Origin: JALCSJ01 sp036788835
GTDB lineage: Bacteria > Bacillota > Negativicutes > Acidaminococcales > Acidaminococcaceae
Assembly: GCA_036788835.1 (NCBI GenBank)
Contig: DAIQMR010000006.1
Coordinates: forward strand, 29,250-93,249
Length of the DNA stretch: 64,000 nt
Direction: 5' to 3'
Part shown: piece by piece, positions 34,920 to 44,058 of the stretch
Numbering within the stretch: position 1 is the first letter of the stretch
Layout: each line of letters begins with the position of its first letter
Position numbers and translations under genes: made by a program
The notes under the pieces: generated by a model
Database searches by the model: none
Told to the model about the DNA's origin: nothing
The model's input: only the letters and a program-made list of their open reading frames with translations

Positions 34920-35523
34920 AATTTGCAAATCGTTCTAAAAATATTTTTGCCAGGAGGCCGGTGAAGAGTCCGGTAGGAATACCTAAAAGCAAAAGGAAGG
35001 GGAGATAACTGAAAAGGGCGCCGGTGTTCATTAAATAGGCGGCTACGGCAATCTGGCCGCAATTGTGACAGAAGGCTCCTAAAAGGCCGATTCCCAAGGC
35101 TGAGAACCAATTGTGTTTAATGGCTAAAGCCATAAAGATAAAGCTGAGCACAGCACCACCTAACCCAATAGTGAAGCCGGGAGTTAATAAGCCGGTAAAC
35201 AGCAGGCCTACCAATAAAATCCGAGCCGAGAGAAAGAGCGCCGCCTGACCTGTGCTATACATATAGAGCACTATAATGGTTACACAATTGGCCAACCCTA
35301 AATGGGCTCCCGGCAAGGGCAGCAAATAAGCCAAAGCGTTTTCTATCAATCGTAAGGCAATAGCTGCCGCTAGCAGCACGCCTAACCGTGTTAGAGTCTG
35401 AGTAGAGTATGAGGACGAACCGTAGCATCTGTTTTGATTCTGCGCCGAACCACTAGCAGTTGCAACTATCGTACTCTGCTTTTTTTCGTCGTTTTGTAAA
35501 GGTTTCTTAGCGGATGATGGCAT
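34915..35523 (-). CDS. Gx transporter family membrane protein
   Basis: 202 residues, five to six helices, with the family pattern LPLPGAHLGLAN and GLLGAFCHNCGQ. Often annotated as heptaprenyl diphosphate synthase component I, but it is an ECF-S-like membrane protein. It follows the NusG-II gene (overlapping it by 17 bases) and lies downstream of apbE, as in many Rnf-bearing Firmicutes; a link to flavin or isoprenoid supply is only inference. Confidence 0.82.
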   Translation of the reverse strand: MPSSAKKPLQNDEKKQSTIVATASGSAQNQNRCYGSSSYSTQTLTRLGVLLAAAIALRLIENALAYLLPLPGAHLGLANCVTIIVLYMYSTGQAALFLSARILLVGLLFTGLLTPGFTIGLGGAVLSFIFMALAIKHNWFSALGIGLLGAFCHNCGQIAVAAYLMNTGALFSYLPFLLLLGIPTGLFTGLLAKIFLERFANL

Positions 35524-35884
35524 CGTACTCTGCCTCCTTTCCGGGAGTAGTAACGGTCAAAAGAACTTTTTCCGGCAGACAGGCCACAGTTTGCCCGGCT
35601 TTGCTGATTTTACCCTGATTGACACAGAGCTTTTCCGGACAGGGGGAAGAAGCTACCCAGGCACTGTTTTTGTCATACATTATGGTCAAAGTGCCGTCCT
35701 GGACAGGAATCTCCAGCCTGGTCTCAGCTTTGACTTTACCCAGGTCAATTCTTTGTATGATTTTATTATCGTGTTGGATTATTAAAAGTTTCGCTGCTTT
35801 GGTATCAGAACTGTGAAAGAACAGATACCCGGCTAAGGCTATAAGACAAATAGCCGTAAGTAGCAAATAATCAGTTTTACGCAT
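35507..35884 (-). CDS. NusG domain II-containing membrane-anchored protein
   Basis: 125 residues; N-terminal hydrophobic anchor (about 5-24) then a NusG_II beta domain (about 35-115) with the typical SSPCPEKLCVNQGKI and ACLP segments, carrying three Cys. These proteins recur next to rnf/apbE and Gx transporter genes in Firmicutes; function unknown. AAGGAG ribosome site. Confidence 0.85.
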   Translation of the reverse strand: MRKTDYLLLTAICLIALAGYLFFHSSDTKAAKLLIIQHDNKIIQRIDLGKVKAETRLEIPVQDGTLTIMYDKNSAWVASSPCPEKLCVNQGKISKAGQTVACLPEKVLLTVTTPGKEAEYDAIIR

Positions 35885-35914
35885 AAATACTCCTTAATAC
35901 TAAATTCCACAAAT

Positions 35915-35965
35915 ATTACAAAAGTACCTGTCCCTTTTGTAATAAAAGCTGACAAAACAGTGCCG
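35915..35965. repeat. Dispersed palindrome family, copy D
   Basis: ATTACAAAAG (35915-35924) pairs with CTTTTGTAAT (35934-35943) around TACCTGTCC, followed by GCTGACAAAACAGTGCCG. It lies between apbE and the NusG-II gene and may attenuate transcription there. Confidence 0.6.
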
Positions 35966-35976
35966 CTCTCAAATTG

Positions 35977-36978
35977 TTAACTTTCTGCTTTAAACAGGGC
36001 TTTAAGTCCGGGAGAGACGTAAATTTTTCCCTCAGGGTTAATAATGATGGCTTCCAGGCCGGCGGTCTTTTCTACAACAGCTTTGGCCTCTTTATTGGGC
36101 AAGATAAATAACAAAGTGGAATAGTAATCTGCCAGAAAAGCCGATTCATGTACGGCCGTAGTAGAAATAGCATTGCGGGCAGGGTAACCTGTAGCAGGGT
36201 CAATAATATGGTGATAGCGGACGCCGTTGACTTCGTAATAGCGCTGGTAATCACCGGAAGTAGCAAGGCTCATACCTGGCGCTATCTCTAGCGTTCCAAT
36301 CATTTTATCTTTATGACGTGGGTCTTGAATGCCGATGCGCCAAGGTTTCCCGTCTTGTTTTTTACCTAAAATTTTAATGTTTCCTCCGGCGTTAATTAAG
36401 GCTGCCTTCACCGACGGATCATTTTTCAGAGCATCATAGGCTCTGTCTACTGCATAACCTTTGGCCACAGCTCCCAGATCCATGGAAGTACCGGCGGGCA
36501 AGGCAACAGTCCCGGTAGCAGCATCTAAAGTGTAGCTGTTATCGCCGCATTTGGCCAGAGCCGCTTTTACTGCGTCTTTAGAGGGAACCGTAGTAGTTTT
36601 ACCATTCTCGTGCCACAAGCTAATTACGGGGCCCAGAGTAAGGTCTATTTTTTTATAAGGAAGTTTCTTAGTTGCCGTTAATAAAGTGAAAAGTTTTTTA
36701 TCCACCACAAAAGGACCTTTCCCTGCCTGAAGATTTAAGGCAAAAAGGTCGTTGTCTTGACGCTGTTCGTAGTTGTCTGTTACATCGGCAATGCCTTTAA
36801 AAGCAGCAAAACCGGCATCAGAACCCCTGCGAAGCTTAGCTTCATCATCACCGTAGACAGTAATCTCCACGATGGTATCCATGAGAAAGCGGGTATCTTT
36901 ATAGGTCTTTTGTTGAAAAAAGCAGCCCGTTATTAGCAGGCTGCTTATAGTGATTACAAATAAAACTAACTTTCTCAT
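35977..36978 (-). CDS. apbE: FAD:protein FMN transferase (ApbE)
   Basis: 333 residues. Lipoprotein signal with lipobox ITGC. Motifs MDTIVEITVYG, DLGAVAKGYAVD, NAGGNIK and the HIIDPATGYPA metal/FAD loop. It attaches FMN by a phosphoester to Thr/Ser of RnfG and RnfD. The ATG overlaps the rnfB stop (ATGA), so it belongs to the rnf transcript and its substrates are made alongside it. Confidence 0.95.
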   Translation of the reverse strand: MRKLVLFVITISSLLITGCFFQQKTYKDTRFLMDTIVEITVYGDDEAKLRRGSDAGFAAFKGIADVTDNYEQRQDNDLFALNLQAGKGPFVVDKKLFTLLTATKKLPYKKIDLTLGPVISLWHENGKTTTVPSKDAVKAALAKCGDNSYTLDAATGTVALPAGTSMDLGAVAKGYAVDRAYDALKNDPSVKAALINAGGNIKILGKKQDGKPWRIGIQDPRHKDKMIGTLEIAPGMSLATSGDYQRYYEVNGVRYHHIIDPATGYPARNAISTTAVHESAFLADYYSTLLFILPNKEAKAVVEKTAGLEAIIINPEGKIYVSPGLKALFKAES

Positions 36979-37871
36979 TGTGCAGGGGTCTGGGTTGCTT
37001 CCTGAGCCGGTGCTTTAGGAGCAGGAGCAGCAGGTTGAGCATTCACAACGGGGGCAGCCAGAGGATCAGCTTTAAGAATTACGTGACGTGGGCACTTCAT
37101 AGCGCACAAGCCGCAGCTGACACATTTTTCATAATCAATAACGGGAATCGAACCGTTAGGAGTATCTTCCAATGTGATAGCTTGTTTAGGACAATTCTTA
37201 GCGCAGATACCGCAGCTAATGCAGGATACATTGCAATTAGTCATAGCAGCCTTGCCCTTTTCACGATTGTTACATTGTACTAAAACTTTCTTAGTTGAAT
37301 CAATCAATTCGATTAAGAATTGAGGACAAGCCTTGGTGCAGTTACCGCAACCAACGCATTTGTCATAATCAAATACCGGTAAGCCTTCTTTGCCAATCTT
37401 AATGGCTCCGAAAGAGCAGGCATCAACGCAGGCACCACAACCGAAGCAACCAAAGTTGCATTGGCCGGGGCCACCATAGTTGTTAGCCAGCAGATAGCAG
37501 TTGTTGATACCTTCATAATCTTTAATTTGCTTTCTGTTGGTGCAGCCGCCGTTACAATGCAGTCTGGCAATGTAACGAATCTTGGGACCTTCATCGCTGG
37601 CAGCGTGTCCCATAATGGCGTTAATTTTACCTCTGTTTTCTTCGGCACAAGCAGCACATCTGCCGGCATCAGGTACTTGTCCGGAGACAATGGCTTCCGC
37701 CATACTAGCACAACCTGCAAAACCACAGCCGCCACAATTGGCACCGGGGAGCAGGGCAGCTATACTATCAATACGTGGGTCGGCTTCTACCCGCAGTTTA
37801 ATTCCGGCGACAGCAAGTATCAAACCGAAAATACCACCGATGGCAGCGACCATAATAACAGCTTCTATCAT
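36975..37871 (-). CDS. rnfB: Rnf complex subunit RnfB
   Basis: 298 residues. N-terminal membrane helix, a four-Cys GANCGGCGFAGC motif near residues 45-60, then several CxxCxxCxxxCP ferredoxin clusters (for example CVGCGNCTKACP, CISCGICAKNCP, CVSCGLCAMKCP). It accepts electrons from reduced ferredoxin. The C terminus is a Pro/Ala-rich tail (about 270-298), probably disordered. AGGAG ribosome site. Confidence 0.95.
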   Translation of the reverse strand: MIEAVIMVAAIGGIFGLILAVAGIKLRVEADPRIDSIAALLPGANCGGCGFAGCASMAEAIVSGQVPDAGRCAACAEENRGKINAIMGHAASDEGPKIRYIARLHCNGGCTNRKQIKDYEGINNCYLLANNYGGPGQCNFGCFGCGACVDACSFGAIKIGKEGLPVFDYDKCVGCGNCTKACPQFLIELIDSTKKVLVQCNNREKGKAAMTNCNVSCISCGICAKNCPKQAITLEDTPNGSIPVIDYEKCVSCGLCAMKCPRHVILKADPLAAPVVNAQPAAPAPKAPAQEATQTPAQ

Positions 37872-37887
37872 AATTTTCAGCTCCTAA

Positions 37888-38463
37888 TCAATGTATGCCG
37901 CTCATACCCATCAAAGCGATGGACATGAAACTTGCGGTAATCAAGGCAATGGGAAGAACTCTCAGGCAGGGAGGCATTTGATCCTCGTCCAGACGTTCTC
38001 TGATGCAGGAAAACAGCAGAATAGCCATGGTGTAACCTAAAGAAGTACCAATGGAATTGGCTATGGAATCAATCAAGCCATAGTTCTTGGTTACGTTAAT
38101 CAAAGCAATACCCAAAATTGCGCAGTTGGTGGTAATTAAGGGAAGATAGACGCCCATTGCTTTGTGCAGGGAAGGCATGCTCTTTTTCATGAACATTTCT
38201 ACTAACTGTACCAAAGCGGCAATAGCCAGAATGAATACCAGAGTCTGTAAATATTCCAGATGATAAGGAACCAAGAGGCCATGGTAAACACCGTAACATA
38301 AGATGGTTGCCAATAACATTACGAAAGCTACGGCAGCACTCATACCAAAAGCATTCTTGAAGTTCTTGGATACACCCAGGAATGAGCACAAGCCCAAGAA
38401 CTGAGCCAAAATAATATTGGAAATAAATACTGCACTGAAAATAATACCAAATGTACTATCCAT
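37888..38463 (-). CDS. rnfA: Rnf complex subunit RnfA
   Basis: 191 residues with six membrane helices, homologous to RnfE and NqrE. With RnfE it forms the membrane core that carries a buried 2Fe-2S centre. Typical LAQFLGLCSFLGVS and TTNCAILGIAL (Cys-containing) segments are present. Its start overlaps the rnfE stop by 8 bases. Confidence 0.95.
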   Translation of the reverse strand: MDSTFGIIFSAVFISNIILAQFLGLCSFLGVSKNFKNAFGMSAAVAFVMLLATILCYGVYHGLLVPYHLEYLQTLVFILAIAALVQLVEMFMKKSMPSLHKAMGVYLPLITTNCAILGIALINVTKNYGLIDSIANSIGTSLGYTMAILLFSCIRERLDEDQMPPCLRVLPIALITASFMSIALMGMSGIH

Positions 38464-39058
38464 TATGAGCAGCTCCTCTCTGACGCAGGTAAGCTACCAT
38501 AGCGAAAACGCAGCCCATGGTAATGAAAGCGCCGGCCGGCAGAATGAAAATCAGGGCAGGAGTAAAAGGAGCACCTAAAATCTGATGACCTAATAATTTG
38601 CCGCTGCCTAATAATTCACGGAAGGAAGCAATAATGGTAAGAGCCAGGGTATAACCAATGCCCATGCCAATTGCATCGAAAATAGAAGAAAGAATACCAT
38701 GGTTGCAAGCAAAAGCTTCAGCTCTGCCCAGCACGATACAGTTTACAACGATCAACGGTACGAAAACGCCCAGTGCTGCATAAAGTGCAGGAACAAATGC
38801 GTTCATAATCATTTCCAATACTGTAACCAAAGAAGCAATTACAACGATATAGCAGGGAATATGTACTTGATCGGGAACGATTTTTCTAATCATGGAAATA
38901 ACTATGTTGGAACCAATTAATACGAAAGTAAAAGCAGCACCCATACCTAAGGCGTTCGTCAGAGAACTGGTAGTAGCCAGAGACGGGCAGGTACCTAAGA
39001 GCTGAACGAATAGAGGATTGTCTTTTATAATACCTTTAGTTAACTCGTTTATTAACAT
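38456..39058 (-). CDS. rnfE: Rnf complex subunit RnfE
   Basis: 200 residues, six membrane helices. Segments QLLGTCPSLATT and VNCIVLGRAEAFA hold the Cys that mirror those of RnfA in inverted topology. Follows rnfG by 5 bases. Confidence 0.95.
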   Translation of the reverse strand: MLINELTKGIIKDNPLFVQLLGTCPSLATTSSLTNALGMGAAFTFVLIGSNIVISMIRKIVPDQVHIPCYIVVIASLVTVLEMIMNAFVPALYAALGVFVPLIVVNCIVLGRAEAFACNHGILSSIFDAIGMGIGYTLALTIIASFRELLGSGKLLGHQILGAPFTPALIFILPAGAFITMGCVFAMVAYLRQRGAAHNG

Positions 39059-39063
39059 TTTTA

Positions 39064-39642
39064 TCAGCCCTTTCCATTAGCATAAGTCTTCATGTAGTGA
39101 GCACGCACTTCGTTCAGGCCTTTAACTACGGCACGGCTAGTGATGGTCGCTGCGGTGATGGCTTTTACATCATTGTCCTTAGTGGGAGTTTGCTTGGTAA
39201 CAACCAAAGCATCCTTTAAAGGTTTGCCTTTGAATTGTTTCTGCCAGCTGGGTTCGGTACTCTTCATACCTAAACCTGGAGTCTCGCTAAGTTTCAGGAT
39301 TTTAATACCGGTTAATTTGTTCTTGGTGTCAATACCAACCATGATGGTCAGTTTTCCGCCGTAACCGGTGGGCTCTACAGTGTAAATATAACCATTGGCT
39401 TTCCCACCCTTTTTGGAGCACTGAATATCAGTAATAAGTCCCCCGGGAGCTTTTTCTTTGCTTAATTCTCCAAGGTCAGGAAATACTTGTGTGTAAGCTG
39501 CTTTAACATCGGCAGCAGCACGGGCTGCAATTACGTCTTTGGTAGCAGAGTGTGCATAAGCAACCAGCCCAACGCAGACGGCGCAGATGATAAGAAGAGT
39601 AAGAGTTAATCTGGTAATAAAGCTTGTGTCTTCTTTACTCAT
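39064..39642 (-). CDS. rnfG: Rnf complex subunit RnfG
   Basis: 192 residues; N-terminal membrane helix (about 10-30) and an FMN-binding domain. The flavinylation site is AITAATITS with Thr166 as the expected FMN-bearing residue; the textbook motif is (S/T)GAT, so Gly is replaced by Ala here, a variant that I believe also occurs in other Firmicutes. ATG overlaps the rnfD stop. Confidence 0.93.
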   Translation of the reverse strand: MSKEDTSFITRLTLTLLIICAVCVGLVAYAHSATKDVIAARAAADVKAAYTQVFPDLGELSKEKAPGGLITDIQCSKKGGKANGYIYTVEPTGYGGKLTIMVGIDTKNKLTGIKILKLSETPGLGMKSTEPSWQKQFKGKPLKDALVVTKQTPTKDNDVKAITAATITSRAVVKGLNEVRAHYMKTYANGKG

Positions 39643-40667
39643 TTCTTAGCACCTCCTCCGAATGTAACGGTGTGGACATACTTATCAATGAAAGGAGTTA
39701 CCATGTTCATCATCAAGATGGAATAGCAAACCCCTTCAGTGTAGCTGCCGCGTAGACGAATCAGGGAAGTTAATACGCCTAAACCGATAGCATAAATAAT
39801 CTTGCCTTTTTTGGTAATAGGAGAAGTTACCCAGTCGGTTGCCATGAAGAAAGCACCAATCATCAAACCGCCTGCACACAAGTGGTACAGAGGGAAAGTG
39901 GATGGATAACCAAAAAATGTACCGTAAATACCGGTAAGAACGGCAACAGTTCCCAGATAGAAAACAGGAATGCGCCAGTCAATTAATTTTTTGTAGATTA
40001 AGTACAGACCGCCTAATACCAAAGCAGGTACGCAGGTCTCACCTAAGGAGCCGCCTACATTACCCATGAACATATTCATGAGAGAAGGAAGCTTGTCGGT
40101 AGTAGCAGCACCACCTGCTTGCCATACGGCCTCAGTAGTACGCATAACAGCAAGGGGGGTGGCAGTAGAAACTGCATCCGCGCCTTTAGCAACAGCAGCA
40201 GTTGCAGGAAGCACCCAGGCAGTCATTTGTTGGGGGAAAGATGCCAGCAGAATGGCACGACCAATATGAGCCGGGTTGAAAACGTTACAGCCTAAGCCAC
40301 CAAAAATTTGTTTTGCCAGTACGATAGCAAAGAAGGTGCCAACCATAGCCAGACCGGGAGAGAAAGAAGCCGGTAAGCAGAGAGCTAATAAAAGTCCGGT
40401 TAAAGCTGCACTATAATCACCAATGGTAATCGGTTTGCCCATCATCTTTTCTGCAATGGCTTCGAAAAGCACGGCAGAAATAACACAAGTTACCATAACA
40501 ATAACTGCATCCAGACGGAAATAATAAATAGCCGCCAAAATAGCAGGTACCAAAGCAATGATAACGTCACGCATAGCTGTGGTAATGGTCATATCGCTAT
40601 GCATATGTGGTGATGAGGACAAGAGAACCAAAGGTTTAGGTTCTTTAATAGGTTCCATAATATTCAT
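39639..40667 (-). CDS. rnfD: Rnf complex subunit RnfD
   Basis: 342 residues, about nine membrane helices. The covalent FMN site STATPLAV is intact (second Thr). RnfD is the likely ion-translocating subunit. AAAGGA ribosome site; 20 bases separate it from rnfC. Confidence 0.95.
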   Translation of the reverse strand: MNIMEPIKEPKPLVLLSSSPHMHSDMTITTAMRDVIIALVPAILAAIYYFRLDAVIVMVTCVISAVLFEAIAEKMMGKPITIGDYSAALTGLLLALCLPASFSPGLAMVGTFFAIVLAKQIFGGLGCNVFNPAHIGRAILLASFPQQMTAWVLPATAAVAKGADAVSTATPLAVMRTTEAVWQAGGAATTDKLPSLMNMFMGNVGGSLGETCVPALVLGGLYLIYKKLIDWRIPVFYLGTVAVLTGIYGTFFGYPSTFPLYHLCAGGLMIGAFFMATDWVTSPITKKGKIIYAIGLGVLTSLIRLRGSYTEGVCYSILMMNMVTPFIDKYVHTVTFGGGAKK

Positions 40668-40686
40668 TTAGTCCTTTCACTGTAAA

Positions 40687-42054
40687 TTATTTTTTAACTT
40701 GATAATAGGGGTTATGACCGCCATTGCCCTTACCACGGATGAACAATTTACCCATACGGATATATTGTACCAAAGGAATATGAGCAGGGCATTGGAATGC
40801 ACAGGAACCGCATTCAATGCAGGCATGACAGTAGTTTGCTTCAGCAGCATCCCAGTCTTGCTTTTTAATGGCAGTAACAATTACGGTAGGCTCCAAATGC
40901 ATAGGACATGCATCTACGCAACGACCGCAATGTACGCAGTTATTAGGCTCGATGTATTCGGAGAATTTGGACTCGTGATTGAAGACCAGAACTGCGCCTG
41001 TGCCCTTAATAACAGGATAATCAAGAGAGTTTACAGCAAAACCCATCATCATACCGCCGGAGACTATCTTGCCCAGGTCACCATTAACTCCGCCGGCTGC
41101 TTTATCAACTATATCCTGATAGGAGGTGCCAATACGGGTAATGTAATTGCCCGGTTTATTAACACCGTTACCGCTGCAGGTAACAACTCTTTCATAAAGA
41201 GGAATACCATCCCGCAAAGCACGACAAGCGGCTACAGCAGTGCCAACGTTATCAACGACGACACCTACATCTCCGGGAAGGCCTCTGTCAGGAACAGTTC
41301 TACCTGTGCAAGCATAGATTAAATGTTTTTCAGAACCTTGAGGGTACTTCTCAGCACAAACCTGTACTTCAATGTTAGGCTCATTAGCCACTTTCTTTTG
41401 CATTAAAGCAATAGCATCTGGTTTGTTGTCCTCAATGGCAATAATGCCTTTGGGGGCATTGGAAGCACGGAGGAAATACTTCAGACCTTGGATAATGTCA
41501 TCGGCATTTTCTAAAAGTGTGCGATGATCGCACGTAACATAAGGCTCGCACTCGATACCATTTAAGACAATAGTATCAATAGGGCGGGCGCCTTCCTTGG
41601 GCGGAGCATATTTTACGTGAGTAGGGAATGTAGCACCACCCATACCAACTATGCCCTTTTCCTGCAGTTCTGTCCGGATAAATTCCGGTGTCAGTTCTGC
41701 ATCTGTGTGGGGTTTCAGCTCCTCACACATTGTGTCCAACCCATCGTTCTTAATGAGGATGCAGTTGGAAATCATGCCGTTAGGCATGTAGCGTTTTTGC
41801 AGGCCCATAACCATACCGCTGACGCTGGCATGGACATTGCTGCTGACAAAACCGCCTGCCTTGCCGATAACCTGGCCGATTGTTACTTTGTCCCCGGGTT
41901 TCACAACTGCTTCCGCCGGCTTACCAATGTGCATACCGAGTGGTATACAAACAGTATCCGGTGCAGGACATCTCTCAATAGGCAACTTATCAGTTAGACC
42001 TTTGCTAGGCGGCACATGAACGCCACCTATGAAACTTGCTTCTTGTGCAGACAT
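40687..42054 (-). CDS. rnfC: Rnf complex subunit RnfC
   Basis: 455 residues from ATG 42054; the in-frame GTG at 42063 is part of the ribosome site AGAGGTG and is rejected. NADH/FMN-binding domain (about 120-330, with GMGGATFPTHVK and the NGIECEPY segment) and two C-terminal 4Fe-4S clusters CVHCGRCVDACP and CIECGSCAFQCP. It is the NAD-reducing subunit. First gene of rnfCDGEAB-apbE, driven by the promoter at 42100-42128. Confidence 0.95.
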   Translation of the reverse strand: MSAQEASFIGGVHVPPSKGLTDKLPIERCPAPDTVCIPLGMHIGKPAEAVVKPGDKVTIGQVIGKAGGFVSSNVHASVSGMVMGLQKRYMPNGMISNCILIKNDGLDTMCEELKPHTDAELTPEFIRTELQEKGIVGMGGATFPTHVKYAPPKEGARPIDTIVLNGIECEPYVTCDHRTLLENADDIIQGLKYFLRASNAPKGIIAIEDNKPDAIALMQKKVANEPNIEVQVCAEKYPQGSEKHLIYACTGRTVPDRGLPGDVGVVVDNVGTAVAACRALRDGIPLYERVVTCSGNGVNKPGNYITRIGTSYQDIVDKAAGGVNGDLGKIVSGGMMMGFAVNSLDYPVIKGTGAVLVFNHESKFSEYIEPNNCVHCGRCVDACPMHLEPTVIVTAIKKQDWDAAEANYCHACIECGSCAFQCPAHIPLVQYIRMGKLFIRGKGNGGHNPYYQVKK

Positions 42055-42099
42055 TAAGTTCACCTCTAAACCTAAATTGTGTCAACTTTCAACATATAG

Positions 42100-42128
42100 A
42101 TTATATAATCGTATAAATTAAAAAACAA
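42100..42128 (-). promoter_or_regulatory. Promoter of rnf operon
   Basis: On the minus strand TTGTTT (42128-42123), 17-base spacer, TATAAT (42105-42100), 46 bases before the rnfC ATG. The rest of the 285-base divergent gap 42064-42348 is very AT-rich; a TATAAT at 42254-42259 may serve the radical SAM gene. I see nothing else in it. Confidence 0.65.
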
Positions 42129-42348
42129 GGGAAAAAATTTCTAAATACAGGAAATTGAAAAATCTTTTTATATAAAAGCAATATATTAGAAGAAAATAGT
42201 TAAAACGTTACAAAAAGTTTACAAAAATAGGTGTAAAATTAGCAAAAATATATTATAATAAGCACAGTAAACTGTTTTAATAATTACTAATTTTAATAGA
42301 AACATTCAAAAAGTGTAACTAATTTTGATTTTTTTTTAGGAGGGTTTT

Positions 42349-43245
42349 ATGTTTTTTGACAATTATGATACGCCGGTATTTCGTCCGCCCAGCGAAGCGA
42401 GAAGTTTTATTCTGCGTTTAACCAGAGGATGTGCACATAATCAATGTACATTTTGCGCCATGTATAAGGGTGTGCCTTTTAGCATGTGCACAGATGACGA
42501 GATCTCCCGGCAGATAGCCATGGCTGCTCAATATGGCAAAGATTTTGTGAGACGAATTTTTCTGGCAGACGGGGATGCCCTGGTTTTGCCTACGGAAAAA
42601 CTCCTGAAAATTTTAGCAGTCCTCTACAAAGTGTTTCCCAATTTACAAAGAGTTTCTTCTTACGCAGCACCAAGAGATATCTTGGGGAAAACGCCGGAAG
42701 ACTTGATTAAGCTAAGAGAAGCAGGTCTGAAGCTTTTGTACTATGGCCTGGAAACCGGGGATGGGTCACTGCTGAAAGAAATAAAAAAAGGAGTCAACGC
42801 AGCAGAAGCTATAGAAGCGGGACAGAAGGTTATCACCGCCGGCATGAAATTATCTCTGATGGTCATTGCCGGATTGGGAGGGGTAAAAGGCTCTCATCGT
42901 CATGCTGTCGAAACGGCGAAAGCTGTGAATCAGATTCAGCCGACCATGCTCAGCATTCTGACCCTGCGTCTCTACAAGGGAACAGAAATGCTGGCCAAGT
43001 ATGAAAAAAATAAATTTGAGTTGCTGTCACCGGCCGGCTTGTGCCGGGAAGCCAAAGAGTTTCTCAGTAATGTGGAAATCACTCCCGGTCATACAATTTT
43101 TCGCAGCAACCATGTTTCAAACTATGTGCCACTAGGCGGTACGCTGCCTCAGGATAAAAACAAACTTATAAAGGAATTGGATGAATCCATTGAACAGTTA
43201 TCGGATTTAACCGATTGGGAAGTTTACACGAACATGGAGTATTGA
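42349..43245 (+). CDS. Radical SAM protein of unknown function
   Basis: 298 residues. Radical SAM cluster motif CAHNQCTFC (C-x4-C-x2-C rather than the classic C-x3-C-x2-C), followed by SAM-binding segments (FLADGDAL, YYGLETGD). Similar to the B12-independent Elp3/MiaB-like HemN superfamily proteins often annotated only as radical SAM. AGGAGG ribosome site. No neighbour hints at the substrate; the rnf operon is divergent. Confidence 0.82.
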   Translation: MFFDNYDTPVFRPPSEARSFILRLTRGCAHNQCTFCAMYKGVPFSMCTDDEISRQIAMAAQYGKDFVRRIFLADGDALVLPTEKLLKILAVLYKVFPNLQRVSSYAAPRDILGKTPEDLIKLREAGLKLLYYGLETGDGSLLKEIKKGVNAAEAIEAGQKVITAGMKLSLMVIAGLGGVKGSHRHAVETAKAVNQIQPTMLSILTLRLYKGTEMLAKYEKNKFELLSPAGLCREAKEFLSNVEITPGHTIFRSNHVSNYVPLGGTLPQDKNKLIKELDESIEQLSDLTDWEVYTNMEY

Positions 43246-43271
43246 TTTAGGAAAGGGCGATTACAATAACC

Positions 43272-43943
43272 ATGAAATGGACAAAACAATTAGTGGCGTT
43301 AGCTATGGCCGGAATGTGCCTTTTACCCTCGGCGGCTTTGGCCAAAAGCAGTACCCTCAAAGTAGGAGATAAAGGCTGGAAGGTTAAGACTGTCCAGATT
43401 AAGCTAAACGACATCGGGCTGAAAACCCCCACCACAGGCAAATACACGGCGGCCCTCTCCAGGCAGGTTCGGGTTTTTCAAAGGAAACAAAGGTTGAAAG
43501 TTACAGGGACAGTTGATGACAAAACCTATTATGCCCTCCTCCAAGAGGCCTTTAAAAAAGAAGGAATCCGGGGTGTCCGGGGACAGGATATAGTTAAAAC
43601 CGCATCCCTGTACCAAGGAGTTCCTTATGGTTTTGGGGGTACCACACCAAGAGCTTTTGATTGCTCCGGCTATGTCCAATATGTCTTCAAAAAACACAGG
43701 GCAATATTGCCACGGACTGCGGATTTGCAATATGAAAAAGGCTTGTACGTTACCCAGAGCCAACTAAGACCCGGTGATCTGGTATTCTTTTCCACCTATG
43801 AAGCAGGAGCTTCTCACGTAGGGATTTATGCCGGCAACGGGAAATTCTGGAACGCCACCTCATCACGAGGGGTCATGCTCTGTGGCCTCAAAGACGAATA
43901 CTGGCGCCGTCACTACTATGGGGCCAAACGAGTGTTAGTGTAG
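43272..43943 (+). CDS. NlpC/P60 peptidoglycan hydrolase with peptidoglycan-binding domain
   Basis: 223 residues: signal peptide (1-24, ending SAALA), PG_binding_1 domain (about 30-92) and NlpC/P60 domain (about 105-223). Catalytic Cys131 in FDCSGY and His182 in ASHVGIYAG are present; the third position is Asn195 rather than His, which occurs in the family. It would cut stem peptides of the cell wall. Confidence 0.92.
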   Translation: MKWTKQLVALAMAGMCLLPSAALAKSSTLKVGDKGWKVKTVQIKLNDIGLKTPTTGKYTAALSRQVRVFQRKQRLKVTGTVDDKTYYALLQEAFKKEGIRGVRGQDIVKTASLYQGVPYGFGGTTPRAFDCSGYVQYVFKKHRAILPRTADLQYEKGLYVTQSQLRPGDLVFFSTYEAGASHVGIYAGNGKFWNATSSRGVMLCGLKDEYWRRHYYGAKRVLV

Positions 43944-44058
43944 TAAGGAAGAAAACCTAATATATACGATGGTGGAGCGCTGAAAAAGGTAGAGGGATAA
44001 ACCTTTTTGGGGCCACTGTCCTCATGAACTAAGGACCATTATTTAGGAGGTAGATTTG

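Noticed and set aside
39064..39642. RnfG flavinylation site TAAT instead of (S/T)GAT as a defect
   Set aside because: I believe Ala at this position occurs in other Firmicutes RnfG proteins and apbE is co-transcribed, so it is more likely a normal variant.
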